DNA of 64,000 bases from Flavobacterium saliperosum (lineage in GTDB: Bacteria > Bacteroidota > Bacteroidia > Flavobacteriales > Flavobacteriaceae), in contig NZ_FMTY01000001.1 of the NCBI RefSeq assembly GCF_900100625.1, positions 620,001 to 684,000 of the forward strand. The letters are read 5' to 3'. Position numbers and translations under genes: made by a program. Positions 8,999 to 18,385 of the stretch are shown here, in pieces. The notes below the pieces were generated by a model. The model ran no database searches and was not told where the DNA came from. It saw only the letters and a program-made list of their open reading frames with translations. Every line of letters begins with the position of its first letter. Position 1 is the first letter of the stretch.

Positions 8999-9472
8999 AT
9001 GGTTATCCGAAGAGGAACTAAAGACGACATGCCGGCAGTACTTGATTTGATTCGGGAACTGGCAATTTTTGAAAAAGAACCCGATGCGGTGGTAGTTACC
9101 GTTTCCGATTTGGTGCGCGATGGTTTTGGCGACCATCCGCTTTTCCACACTTTTATAGCGGAAGTTGAGGGTCAAATCGTTGGAATGGCTTTGTATTATT
9201 ATCGTTATTCAACATGGAAAGGCAAAACCATTCATCTTGAAGACTTAATCGTAAAAGAGAAAATGCGCGGTACCGGATTGGGATTGGCCTTATACACCGA
9301 AATCATGAAACAGGGCAAAGCCGATGGGGTCCGACGCATCGAATGGAACGTATTGGACTGGAACCAAAACGCCATTGATTTCTACGAAAAATCAGGTGCT
9401 AAAATTCTGGACGACTGGAGAGTGGTACAAATGACCGAAGACGGAATTATCACTTTTCTAAACGACAACTAA
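8999..9472 (+). CDS. GNAT family N-acetyltransferase, SSAT-like
   Basis: A 157-residue acetyltransferase. The acetyl-CoA loop is RGTGLGLALY, preceded by IHLEDLIV and followed by WNVLDWNQNAIDFYEKSGA. This layout resembles eukaryotic-type spermidine/spermine or thialysine N-acetyltransferases, so an amine substrate is plausible but not shown. It is translationally close to the M48 protease gene (3 nt apart). Confidence 0.85.
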   Translation: MVIRRGTKDDMPAVLDLIRELAIFEKEPDAVVVTVSDLVRDGFGDHPLFHTFIAEVEGQIVGMALYYYRYSTWKGKTIHLEDLIVKEKMRGTGLGLALYTEIMKQGKADGVRRIEWNVLDWNQNAIDFYEKSGAKILDDWRVVQMTEDGIITFLNDN

Positions 9473-9549
9473 CTATATTCAACAACAAAATCTGAGAATT
9501 TTAAATTTTGAGATTGATCCTTAAATCAAGGATTGGAATTTTAAACAAC

Positions 9550-10803
9550 ATGAGAATTTTTAAATTTGGAGGCGCCTCCGTAAAAGATGCCGATGGAATC
9601 AAAAACGTGTACAGCGTTTTACAACAAGTGGGTTACGAAGATGTTTTACTGGTAGTTTCGGCTATGGGGAAAACCACAAACGCTTTGGAGGTCGTGATTA
9701 AAAACTATTTCGAAAAATCCAACGAATTGAATGCTTCGGTTCAGGAAGTCAAAAAATACCATAATCAGATTTTACTGGACTTGTTCGACGATGAAAAAAG
9801 CGCCGTTTTTAGTGCCGTTAACAAGCATTTCGCCGATTTGGAATACTTCTTAAATTCCAACAAATCGCCAAACTACAACTTCGTGTACGACCAGATTGTG
9901 AGTTTCGGGGAAATCATTTCCACGACTATTCTGAGTCATTATTTCAATCATGTCGGACTGAAAAACAACTGGTTAGATGTTAGAAACCTGATCAAAACCG
10001 ACAACACCTATCGTGATGCGATTGTGGATTGGGAAACCACACAGAAAACCATTTCCAAAAACGTAAAAAAGAAAGTATTAAATATCACTCAGGGATTTTT
10101 GGGTGCCGATGAAAACAACTTCACCACCACGTTAGGACGTGAAGGTTCCGATTACAGCGCGGCCATTTTCGCGTATTGTCTGAATGCGGAAAGCGTAACC
10201 ATCTGGAAAGACGTTCCCGGGGTTTTAAATGCCGATCCACGTTATTTCGAAAACACCACGTTATTGAATCAGATTTCCTACCGTGAAGCGATTGAATTGG
10301 CCTTTTACGGCGCTTCGGTAATTCATCCGAAAACGCTACAACCGTTGCAAAGCAAGGAGATTCCGTTGTATGTGAAGTCGTTCATAAATCCGCTTTTACC
10401 GGGAACCAGTATTTCGAAAGGTGCGCATCTGGAACCGCAAACGTCATGTTTCATAGTAAAGAAAAACCAATTACTGCTTTCGCTTTCTTCGATTGACTTT
10501 TCGTTCATCATGGAAGAAAATATCAGTGAAATTTTCGCGTTGTTCCACAAATACAAAGTTAAAGTGAGTCTGATTCAGAATACGGCCATCAGTTTCTCTG
10601 TTTGTATCGAAGATAAATTCGGTAATTTCAACGAACTTAGAAACATCCTGGCTAAGAAATTCAAAATCTCCTATAACGAAAACGTGTCGTTATACACCAT
10701 TCGTCATTTTACCGACAAAGCCATCAAAATGGTGGAAAAAGACAAAACGGTTTTGGTGAAACAAATGAGCCGTGAAACGATGCAGTTGGTAACCAAAGAA
10801 TAA
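9550..10803 (+). CDS. Aspartate kinase
   Basis: Phosphorylates aspartate, the first step toward lysine, threonine, methionine and diaminopimelate. The kinase domain begins with KFGGASVKD and contains the TTLGREGSDYSAAIFAY motif; the C-terminal third is a regulatory ACT-type region, weakly conserved. I chose the ATG at 9550 (MRIFKFGG) over one 14 codons upstream because the mature enzymes start right before KFGG. 417 residues. It is monofunctional, without homoserine dehydrogenase. The chromate transporter gene follows after 2 nt. Confidence 0.92.
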   Translation: MRIFKFGGASVKDADGIKNVYSVLQQVGYEDVLLVVSAMGKTTNALEVVIKNYFEKSNELNASVQEVKKYHNQILLDLFDDEKSAVFSAVNKHFADLEYFLNSNKSPNYNFVYDQIVSFGEIISTTILSHYFNHVGLKNNWLDVRNLIKTDNTYRDAIVDWETTQKTISKNVKKKVLNITQGFLGADENNFTTTLGREGSDYSAAIFAYCLNAESVTIWKDVPGVLNADPRYFENTTLLNQISYREAIELAFYGASVIHPKTLQPLQSKEIPLYVKSFINPLLPGTSISKGAHLEPQTSCFIVKKNQLLLSLSSIDFSFIMEENISEIFALFHKYKVKVSLIQNTAISFSVCIEDKFGNFNELRNILAKKFKISYNENVSLYTIRHFTDKAIKMVEKDKTVLVKQMSRETMQLVTKE

Positions 10804-10805
10804 AG

Positions 10806-11906
10806 ATGCCACCAGGTTCGCTGAAAGACATCGGAAAATTGTTTTTGAAACTGGGGCTGATTGCTTTCGGCGGACCGGCAGCACACATTGCCATGATGCG
10901 CGATGAAGTCGTTCGAAAACGCCATTGGATGACCGATGCCCATTTCCTCGACCTGGTCGGCGCCACGAATTTGATTCCCGGACCGAACAGCACCGAACTT
11001 GCCATCCACCTCGGTAAAGAAAAAGGCGGCTGGAAAGGACTACTGCTGGCCGGATTGTGCTTCATTCTTCCGGCGGTTTTCATCACGCTCTTTTTTGCCT
11101 GGCTGTACAAAGAATACGGTACTTTACCCGAAATCCAACCGTTTATTTACGGTATCAAACCCGCGATTATTGCCATCATTCTTTCGGCGGTGTATCCGTT
11201 GGCGAAATCTTCCCTAAAATCCAATTTTTTAATCGGCATCGGACTACTTGCTTTAACCGCTTCTTTTTTAGGCGCAAATGAAGTCATCGTTCTTTTCGGA
11301 TGTGGGTTATTGGCTTTAGGAATCCGATACCTCAGAAACTCCAAAAACGAAATCAAAAGCATTGCTTCGATTGGCTTTTTGGCGGTTGCCAACAGCAAAC
11401 TCTTTTTCATCTTCCTGAAAATTGGCGCCATTTTGTATGGAAGCGGGTATGTCCTATTCGCCTTTCTGGATTCGGAACTGGTGCAAACCGGTATTTTACC
11501 GCGACAAACCTTAATCGATGCCATTGCAGTGGGACAATTTACACCGGGACCGGTTTTTTCTTCCGTAACCTTTATCGGCTATCAGATTAATGGCGGCATT
11601 GGGGCGTTGGTTGCGACTATCGGAATATTTTTACCTTCATTTGTTTTTGTGGCAATGCTGAATCCTCTCGTAAAAAAAATGCGGGATTCGGTTCTTTTTT
11701 CTTCCTTTCTGGATGCGGTGAATGTGGCTTCTGTGGCTTTGATTATCGTAGTTTGTTTTACGATGGGAAAAGATGCGGTAACGGAATGGAAAACCGTTTT
11801 AATTGCCATTTTAAGTCTGATTATCACTTTTGGCTTCCGGAAAATCAACAGCGTTTGGGTGGTTTTGGGCGGTTCGCTTTTAGGCTATCTGCTTACGCTG
11901 ATTTGA
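10806..11906 (+). CDS. chrA: Chromate transporter family (CHR) membrane protein
   Basis: A 366-residue inner-membrane protein with two homologous CHR halves. The N-terminal half has FGGPAAHIAMM and GATNLIPGPNSTELAIHLG, and the second half has AIGQFTPGP-like AVGQFTPGPVF. ChrA proteins export chromate with proton exchange, though chromosomal copies may have other anion substrates. Only 2 nt separate it from the aspartate kinase gene; this linkage has no obvious metabolic meaning. Confidence 0.9.
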   Translation: MPPGSLKDIGKLFLKLGLIAFGGPAAHIAMMRDEVVRKRHWMTDAHFLDLVGATNLIPGPNSTELAIHLGKEKGGWKGLLLAGLCFILPAVFITLFFAWLYKEYGTLPEIQPFIYGIKPAIIAIILSAVYPLAKSSLKSNFLIGIGLLALTASFLGANEVIVLFGCGLLALGIRYLRNSKNEIKSIASIGFLAVANSKLFFIFLKIGAILYGSGYVLFAFLDSELVQTGILPRQTLIDAIAVGQFTPGPVFSSVTFIGYQINGGIGALVATIGIFLPSFVFVAMLNPLVKKMRDSVLFSSFLDAVNVASVALIIVVCFTMGKDAVTEWKTVLIAILSLIITFGFRKINSVWVVLGGSLLGYLLTLI

Positions 11907-11935
11907 TCTGAAAAGAATTTCTCAATTAATTACAC

Positions 11936-11943
11936 TACTTTTG
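11936..11943 (+). promoter_or_regulatory. Candidate promoter -7 box of the SprA-like gene
   Basis: TACTTTTG matches TAnnTTTG, 22 nt before the ATG at 11966. Confidence 0.45.
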
Positions 11944-11965
11944 GTATTTCCGAGTTATAGTAGTT

Positions 11966-14900
11966 ATGTTGAAACAGGCGTGTTTACTCCTTTTTTTCTT
12001 TTGTCTTTCTGTCGCCACAGCACAGGAAACGAAAACGCCATATCAATCCAAAAAAATTACGGTTTCCGAAAATCCGGTTGCGATTGACAGCATTAGTATC
12101 AACAAGGAATTTTTCAAACTTCTGGACCAATCCGGAAACGAAATCGACACCACTTTCTACCAAGTCGATTTCCAGAAAGGCACCTTGGTTTTCAAGAATA
12201 ATTTTCAATCAAACGACACCCTAACCGTTCGTTATCTCAAATTTCCCGAATACCTTACCAAAAAATACAGCATTTACGATAAAAGTCGCGTTGTAAGCAA
12301 CGAAGCCGGACAAAATTTATACCGGATTTCCCGCGAACCCATTTCCGTTTTCAAACCTTTTGACGGACTGAGTACTTCGGGAAGCATTACCCGTGGCGTA
12401 ACTGTGGGTAACAATCAGAATACGGTGGTGAATTCGAATCTGGATTTACAAATTACCGGAAAAATATCGGAAAAAGTGAGTCTGCGCGCTTCCTTACAGG
12501 ACAGCAACATTCCGTTACAGGAAGGCGGTTATTCGCAAAAACTGGATGAATTCGATCAGATTTTCGTGGAATTGTATTCAGACAAATGGGCGATTCGTGC
12601 CGGAGATTTGTTTCTGGAAAACCGGCAGTCCCGCTTTCTGAACTTCAATAAAAAAGTACAGGGTTTGTCGACGCATTTCACCTTTGGCAAACCGGAAAGT
12701 AAAACCGATGTCTTTGCAGCGGGCGCCATCGTTCGCGGACAATATGCCCGAAGCACGTTTACCGGACAGGAAGGCAATCAGGGCCCCTACAAACTGAAGG
12801 GTCCGAATGGCGAATTGTATGTTTTGGTCATTTCCGGTTCGGAACGGGTGTTTGTCAACGGAATTCTGCTGGAACGCGGGGAAAACAACGATTATGTGAT
12901 TGATTACAATGCCGGGGAACTTCGGTTTACATCTTTGTTTCCGATAACCTCCGAAATGCGAATCAATGTCGAATACCAATATTCCGACCGAAGTTATACC
13001 CGATTCGTGACGTATGGCGGTGTCACCCACGAGCGTTCAACATGGAGCATTGGCGGATTCGTCTATTCCGAAAACGACGTCAAAAACCAACCGTTACAGC
13101 AAAACCTTTCTGCGGAACAGGCACAGATTTTAGTCCAGGCGGGAGATAATCCGGATTTGATGACCGCACCTTCCGCTTACGAAGACAGTTATTCCGAGAA
13201 TAAGATTTTGTACAGGAAAATATTGGTGGGCGCAGTGGAAGTTTTCGAGTATTCGAACAATCCAACCGATGTGCTCTTCAATGTGAAATTCACCTTGGTC
13301 GGGAACAATCAGGGCAATTATATTTTGGTCAGCAATCAGGCCGTGGGGCGTATTTACGAATATGTGGCACCCGTGGCCGGCATTCCGCAGGGAAATTTCG
13401 AACCGATTACCCGTTTGGTTCCGCCAACGAAAATTCAGATTGCGACCGTTTTGGGAAAATACAATCCGGGTGAGAAAACGAATGTTGATTTTGAAATCGG
13501 CATCAGCAATAACGACAAAAATTTATTTTCTTCGGCAGACGACAACGACAACAAGGGAATTGCCGGAAAAATCAATGCAAAACAACGCCTTTTCACCGGA
13601 AAATGGCATGTGGATGCGTTTGCCAATTATCAGCTGGTACAGAAAGAATTCAAAACCATCGAACGCCTTTTTACCATTGAATTTAACCGCGACTGGAATT
13701 TGACGAACCCGTTGGGTGACCAAAGTCTGCTGATTTCCGGAGTGAATTTCACTTTACCCAACAAAGGATTTACAAGATATCAGCTGGAAAAACTCGACTT
13801 CTCGGAAAGTTTTTCGGGAACCCGACATGTTTTGGATGGTTTTTACAAATTACAAAATTGGACTTTTTCCAACAACAACAGCGCCTTAAAAAGTGACGGA
13901 ACGTATGCCGATTCGCGTTTCATCCGAAGTCAGACCCAAACAAAATACCATTTTAAGAAAAATTGGATTGGCGGCAGTATCCGATTGGAAGACAATGAGG
14001 AGAAAATAAAAGCAACCAATCAGTTTTCCGCATTGAGTCAGCGTTACAAAGAATTCGGAGCGTTCATTGGTCGTGGCGACAGTACGAAAGTGTACACTGA
14101 AATCGGCTATCTGCAACGTTCAAACGACAGTTTACAAAACGGTTTCATTCAGAAAGTCAGCACTTCCCATTCCTACTATCTGAAATCCAAATTAATCCAG
14201 ACGGAAAAAAGCGATTTGTCGTTATTTGTGAATTACCGAAACCTGACGTTTGAAGACACCAACCGTCCGAAGGAACCTTCTTTGAATTCCCGTTTATTGT
14301 ACAACGACCGTTTTTTCAACCAACTGCTTCAACTTTCTACAGCCTACGAAACCACTTCCGGAACGATTCCGCAACAGGAATTCACCTATCTGGAAGTCGA
14401 ACCCGGACAGGGCGTTTACACCTGGAACGATTACAACGGCAATGGCATTCAGGAATTGCAGGAATTTGAAGTCGCTCCGTTTCCGGATCAGGCGAAATAT
14501 GTGCGTGTGTTTCTGCCCAATCAGATATTCGTAAAAACCCATCAGAATAAATTCTCGCAATCGGTAACCTTAAACCCGTTGCAGTGGCAGAACGAAACCG
14601 ATTTCAGAAAAATACTCTCCTATTTCTACAATCAGACTTCTTTCATGATGGACCGGAAAATACTGCGTCAGGGCGATAATTTTGATTTGAATCCGTTTTC
14701 CTATAGCGATGAAAACCTCTTGGGATTGAATGCAACCTTCCGGAACAGTTTCTTTTACAATCGCGGAAAGCAAAATCACTCCGTAACCTATACGTACCTT
14801 ACCAATCATACAAGAATCTTACTTTCGGCAGGGTCCCAGGAAAGCCGGAATGATTCCCATCAGTTCCAGTATGCGCATTTGGTTCAGAAACTCTGGCTCT

Positions 14901-15370
14901 TCGGATTCCATGGAAAAACCATTTTAAACACGGTAACTTCCGAAAATTATCCGAGTAAAAACTTTGATTTGAAAGGCTATCAGTTGGGGCCGAAAATCTC
15001 TTATTTGTTTTCACAAAATGCCAGTTGGGATCTTTTTTACGAATTTCAGAACAAGGAAAATACCATCAATGCGATGGAAGCTTTAAACCAGCAGCGATTC
15101 GGCACCTCTTTTACCTATTCCTCGGAAAAGAAATTCACGGCAAACGGCGAGTTCTCGTTTTACAAAAACAGGTTTGACGGAAACCAATTATCGGCAGTGG
15201 CATTTCAGATGCTGGAAGGATTGCAGGCTGGCGAAAACCTGACCTGGCGTTTGTTATTGCAGAAAAATTTAACACAATACCTTGATGTGAACGTGAATTA
15301 TCAGGGCAGAAAAAGCGAAACGAGTAAAGCCATCCACACCGGAAGTATCCAATTAAGAGCCTATTTTTAA
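11966..15370 (+). CDS. Large SprA-like outer-membrane beta-barrel protein
   Basis: A 1134-residue exported protein with a signal peptide ending at ATAQ (residue 19). After a beta-rich N-terminal domain, residues around 138-215 carry GSITRGVTVGNNQN, LDLQITGKISEKVSLRA and DSNIPLQEGG; these resemble the pattern of SprA, the outer-membrane translocon of the type IX secretion system, but SprA itself is about twice as long. The C-terminal half is rich in alternating hydrophobic/polar strands, as in a large barrel, and ends in an aromatic residue (LRAYF). Function unknown; a reduced SprA relative is the best description. Followed closely by an exported lysine-rich protein. Confidence 0.7.
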   Translation: MLKQACLLLFFFCLSVATAQETKTPYQSKKITVSENPVAIDSISINKEFFKLLDQSGNEIDTTFYQVDFQKGTLVFKNNFQSNDTLTVRYLKFPEYLTKKYSIYDKSRVVSNEAGQNLYRISREPISVFKPFDGLSTSGSITRGVTVGNNQNTVVNSNLDLQITGKISEKVSLRASLQDSNIPLQEGGYSQKLDEFDQIFVELYSDKWAIRAGDLFLENRQSRFLNFNKKVQGLSTHFTFGKPESKTDVFAAGAIVRGQYARSTFTGQEGNQGPYKLKGPNGELYVLVISGSERVFVNGILLERGENNDYVIDYNAGELRFTSLFPITSEMRINVEYQYSDRSYTRFVTYGGVTHERSTWSIGGFVYSENDVKNQPLQQNLSAEQAQILVQAGDNPDLMTAPSAYEDSYSENKILYRKILVGAVEVFEYSNNPTDVLFNVKFTLVGNNQGNYILVSNQAVGRIYEYVAPVAGIPQGNFEPITRLVPPTKIQIATVLGKYNPGEKTNVDFEIGISNNDKNLFSSADDNDNKGIAGKINAKQRLFTGKWHVDAFANYQLVQKEFKTIERLFTIEFNRDWNLTNPLGDQSLLISGVNFTLPNKGFTRYQLEKLDFSESFSGTRHVLDGFYKLQNWTFSNNNSALKSDGTYADSRFIRSQTQTKYHFKKNWIGGSIRLEDNEEKIKATNQFSALSQRYKEFGAFIGRGDSTKVYTEIGYLQRSNDSLQNGFIQKVSTSHSYYLKSKLIQTEKSDLSLFVNYRNLTFEDTNRPKEPSLNSRLLYNDRFFNQLLQLSTAYETTSGTIPQQEFTYLEVEPGQGVYTWNDYNGNGIQELQEFEVAPFPDQAKYVRVFLPNQIFVKTHQNKFSQSVTLNPLQWQNETDFRKILSYFYNQTSFMMDRKILRQGDNFDLNPFSYSDENLLGLNATFRNSFFYNRGKQNHSVTYTYLTNHTRILLSAGSQESRNDSHQFQYAHLVQKLWLFGFHGKTILNTVTSENYPSKNFDLKGYQLGPKISYLFSQNASWDLFYEFQNKENTINAMEALNQQRFGTSFTYSSEKKFTANGEFSFYKNRFDGNQLSAVAFQMLEGLQAGENLTWRLLLQKNLTQYLDVNVNYQGRKSETSKAIHTGSIQLRAYF

Positions 15371-15431
15371 TTGTCGGTTTTTGCCGTTTTTTTTCATACA
15401 TTTATACTGACAATCAATAATTTACCGAAGT

Positions 15432-15932
15432 ATGAAAAAATTCATCCTGCTATGTTTGAGCATAGCGTTCACGTGGGGTCTTTCCGCACAGGAAACCACC
15501 GTTAAGAAAACCACCCGAAAAGTTAAAGCGAAAACCGAAAAAGTGGCCGATAAAACGGAAGCGGCCTTAGAAAAAGGGGCTAAAAAAACGAAAACAAAAA
15601 CGAAGGAAGTAGCGGAAAAAGCGGAAAAAACAGCTAAAAAGGTAGAAGCCAAAACGGCAAAGGTAGCCAAAGAAACCGGAGCCAAAATAGACAAAACCGC
15701 TAAAAAAGTTAAAACCAAAGCCGGAGCGTTAACCGAAAAAAATGACGCTAAAGTTAAAACCACCCCAAAAAAAGCGGCAAAAAAGACAAAAGAAACCCCA
15801 AGTAATGAAAAAGCACCTAAAGTAGCGGATCGGGTTACCGGGGAGTACAACGGGAAAAAAGTATATACCGGCCCGAGAGGCGGACGCTATTACATCAATT
15901 CCAACGGAAACAAAACCTATATTCAGGAGTAA
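15432..15932 (+). CDS. Exported lysine/alanine-rich repeat protein with GGRYYI C-terminal motif
   Basis: A 166-residue protein with a signal peptide cleaved near GLSAQ (residue 20), then about 110 residues of degenerate KxxAKKT/KVAxKT repeats that look like histone H1 tails. The C-terminus is a compact motif, YNGKKVYTGPRGGRYYINS, resembling the small basic adaptor domain first noted in chlorella virus proteins. Codon use in the repeat is dominated by AAA and AAG. An exported polycation could bind DNA, LPS or other polyanions; none of this is shown. A terminator follows at 15961-15993. Confidence 0.75.
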   Translation: MKKFILLCLSIAFTWGLSAQETTVKKTTRKVKAKTEKVADKTEAALEKGAKKTKTKTKEVAEKAEKTAKKVEAKTAKVAKETGAKIDKTAKKVKTKAGALTEKNDAKVKTTPKKAAKKTKETPSNEKAPKVADRVTGEYNGKKVYTGPRGGRYYINSNGNKTYIQE

Positions 15933-15960
15933 CTTAGTGGTTTCAAAAAATAAAAGAGGC

Positions 15961-15993
15961 TATCTTAAAAGTGATTTTAAGATACTTTTTTTC
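15961..15993 (+). terminator. Rho-independent terminator after the lysine-rich gene
   Basis: A perfect 10-bp stem (TATCTTAAAA at 15961-15970 and complement at 15975-15984), a 4-nt loop and a run of T. Confidence 0.75.
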
Positions 15994-16021
15994 TAAACAA
16001 AAGTTAAACTTTTACATATTG

Positions 16022-16034
16022 ATAGTATTACTAT
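16022..16034. promoter_or_regulatory. Palindrome ATAGTA-N-TACTAT, candidate TetR operator
   Basis: A perfect 6+1+6 inverted repeat placed immediately before the -7 box of the tetR-led operon, 28 nt before the TetR ATG. Position and symmetry suit autoregulation by the TetR protein. Confidence 0.5.
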
Positions 16035-16042
16035 TATATTTG
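16035..16042 (+). promoter_or_regulatory. Promoter -7 box of the TetR-ABC-HlyD-TolC operon
   Basis: TATATTTG matches TAnnTTTG and abuts the palindrome at 16022-16034, 20 nt before the TetR ATG. Confidence 0.6.
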
Positions 16043-16061
16043 CATTATTAAATATCAAAAT

Positions 16062-16733
16062 ATGCAAAACTTACTATCGAATTTAAAAATAACCATCAAC
16101 GAAAAATTATACGTAAAGGACCCGGAAACTTCGGAGTTGGGACGGAATATTTTAAAAAACAGCATTCTGTTGATGGATGAAATTGGATTTGAAGCCTTTA
16201 CTTTTAAAAAGTTGGGCGAAAAAATACAATCCAATGAGAGTTCCATTTACCGCTATTTTGAAAACAAGCACAAACTTTTGGTGTACCTGACATCTTGGTA
16301 TTGGTCGTGGATGGAATATCGAATGGTCTTTGTAACAACAAACATTGCAAATCCGGTTGAAAAATTGGAAAAAGCAATTAAACTGGTAACCGAAAATGTG
16401 GCAGACGACCATGCGACTCCGCACATTAATGAAGAAATCCTGAACCGAATCATCGTGGAAGAGTTCACCAAAACCCTGATGACCAAAGAAGTGGACAACG
16501 AAAACAAAGAAGGCTTCTTTTTGGTTTATAAAAGAGTAATCAATCGTATTATAGAAATCATAAAAGAAGTCAATCCCGAGTATCCGTTTGCTAAAAGTCT
16601 GGCTTCAAGTATTGTTGAAGGCGCCTTACACCAACATTTCTTAAAAAATCATTTAAAAACGATCACCAATCTATCAGAGAAAGATTGCGCAACCGATTTC
16701 TACACCGATATGGCAAAAAAAATATTACTATGA
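16062..16733 (+). CDS. TetR/AcrR family transcriptional regulator
   Basis: A 223-residue regulator. The TetR-type helix-turn-helix is at about residues 28-75, with the recognition segment TFKKLGEKIQSNESSIYRYFENKHKL written across a normal HTH pattern. The C-terminal domain would bind a ligand that is not known. Its stop overlaps the ATG of the ABC transporter gene (ATGA), and it heads an export operon, so it most likely controls that operon. A palindrome before its -7 box is the likely operator. Confidence 0.9.
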   Translation: MQNLLSNLKITINEKLYVKDPETSELGRNILKNSILLMDEIGFEAFTFKKLGEKIQSNESSIYRYFENKHKLLVYLTSWYWSWMEYRMVFVTTNIANPVEKLEKAIKLVTENVADDHATPHINEEILNRIIVEEFTKTLMTKEVDNENKEGFFLVYKRVINRIIEIIKEVNPEYPFAKSLASSIVEGALHQHFLKNHLKTITNLSEKDCATDFYTDMAKKILL

Positions 16734-18382
16734 CACCTTTAAGAAGATTTAAAAACCTCATTATAATTGACAAACAGGATATTTACCAAATTTTTCTGTA
16801 CTCGATTATTGCAGGATTAATCAGTTTATCGCTTCCGCTTGGAATCCAGTCGATCATAAACTTTATTCAGGCGGGAAAGGTAAGCACCTCATGGATTGTT
16901 TTAGTCTTAGTGGTGGTGATTGGAGTGGCCTTGGTTGGTTTGTTAAAAATCATGCAATTCAGAATTACCGAAAATCTACAACAAAAGATATTCGTGCGTT
17001 CCTCCTTTGAATTTGCCTACCGCTTTCCTAAAATAAAGTTCAGCGAGCTACACAACCAATATCCTCCGGAATTAGCCAATCGTTTTTTCGACACCCTAAC
17101 CGTTCAGAAAGGATTTTCAAAATTACTATTGGATATTTCGGGCGCAGCTTTACAGATTTTTTTCGGAATCGTATTGCTTTCCCTATACCATTCGTTTTTT
17201 ATCTTCTTCGGCATCATTCTGCTTTTGTTGTTGTACCTGATTTTCAGAATCAACTTTAATTTAGGCTTACAAACCAGTTTAAAAGAATCGAAGTACAAAT
17301 ATAAAATTGCGCACTGGTTGCAGGAAATTGCTCGAAATCACTTAAGTTTCAAAAGCAATGCGATCTTTAATTTTTCCCTACATAAAAATGACAAACTGGT
17401 TAGCGAATACTTAAAACAAAGAGAGAATCATTTTCAGGTTTTACTGAAACAATTCATCCAATTAACTGGTTTTAAGATTATTATTACAGCCGGATTATTG
17501 ATTATTGGCGGATTATTGGTGATTAACCAACAAATGAATATCGGGCAATTTGTCGCTGCAGAAATTATCATTTTAAGCATCATTACCGCCGTTGAAAAAT
17601 TATTCTCAGGATTGGAATTGTTTTATGACGTATTGACTTCCTTAGAAAAATTAGGCTCTGTAGTGGATATGGAATTGGAAGAAGACATTCAGAATTCCAA
17701 CTATTTGGTCGATAAAAACAAAATTACGATTGAAACCGAAAACGTGGCGTTTCAGTATCCGAAATCGGATAAGGAAATCCTGAAAAACCTGAACATTTCC
17801 ATTCAACCCAAACAGCACACGTTAATTTTAGGCGAAAACGGATCTGGTAAAACCACCCTTTTGCGTTTGTTGGCCCGACTGATTGAACCAACATCGGGAA
17901 GTATTTTCATCAACAACACCAATTATAAAAAATATTCTTCCGATGAATACCGTTCCAAAATAGGTATTATCACAGCCCATGAAATGCCCTTTGAAGGCAC
18001 CATTTTAGAAAACATCACGTGTAATAATCCGGAAATAAAAATGGATACGGTTTTTGAGTTAATCGAAAAATTAAAACTTACCGAAGCCATTAAGGCACTT
18101 CCAAAAGGATTAGACACGCAGATATCTTCGGAAGGAAAACAAATCAATTCGTCTACGATTCAAAAAATCGTATTGGCGCGTTGTATAATTAACCAACCGA
18201 AACTGTTGTTTTTAGAAAACCCGTTGGACAAATCCGACGAAGAAAGCTGCAAAGAAATTATTGATTTCCTTAACGAGGAAAAACATCCCTGGACATTGAT
18301 TGTAATCAGTAAAAACAAGCATTGGAAACAAATTTGCAAACAAACGATTCTTTTGGAAAAAGGAGAAATTAAAGCTATTTAA
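16730..18382 (+). CDS. ABC exporter subunit (membrane and ATPase domain fused) with degenerate ATPase motifs
   Basis: A 550-residue protein of the HlyB/type I secretion class without a C39 peptidase domain: an N-terminal membrane domain with hydrophobic segments (residues about 15-300) and an ABC domain (about 340-550). Walker A is intact (GENGSGKTT). The other ATPase motifs are altered: the Q-loop glutamine is missing (ITAHEMPFEGTI), the signature LSGGQ is replaced by INSST, Walker B reads LLFLENP rather than LLLLDEP, and the H-loop reads VISKNKHW. The ATG at 16730 overlaps the TetR stop. HlyD and TolC genes follow, so it should be the inner-membrane part of a tripartite exporter, but its ATP hydrolysis is doubtful. 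Confidence 0.85.
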   Translation: MTPLRRFKNLIIIDKQDIYQIFLYSIIAGLISLSLPLGIQSIINFIQAGKVSTSWIVLVLVVVIGVALVGLLKIMQFRITENLQQKIFVRSSFEFAYRFPKIKFSELHNQYPPELANRFFDTLTVQKGFSKLLLDISGAALQIFFGIVLLSLYHSFFIFFGIILLLLLYLIFRINFNLGLQTSLKESKYKYKIAHWLQEIARNHLSFKSNAIFNFSLHKNDKLVSEYLKQRENHFQVLLKQFIQLTGFKIIITAGLLIIGGLLVINQQMNIGQFVAAEIIILSIITAVEKLFSGLELFYDVLTSLEKLGSVVDMELEEDIQNSNYLVDKNKITIETENVAFQYPKSDKEILKNLNISIQPKQHTLILGENGSGKTTLLRLLARLIEPTSGSIFINNTNYKKYSSDEYRSKIGIITAHEMPFEGTILENITCNNPEIKMDTVFELIEKLKLTEAIKALPKGLDTQISSEGKQINSSTIQKIVLARCIINQPKLLFLENPLDKSDEESCKEIIDFLNEEKHPWTLIVISKNKHWKQICKQTILLEKGEIKAI

Positions 18383-18385
18383 ATC

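Noticed and set aside
10806-11906. Mobile metal-resistance element based on chrA
   Set aside because: No transposase, resolvase or other metal genes, and base composition matches the neighbours.
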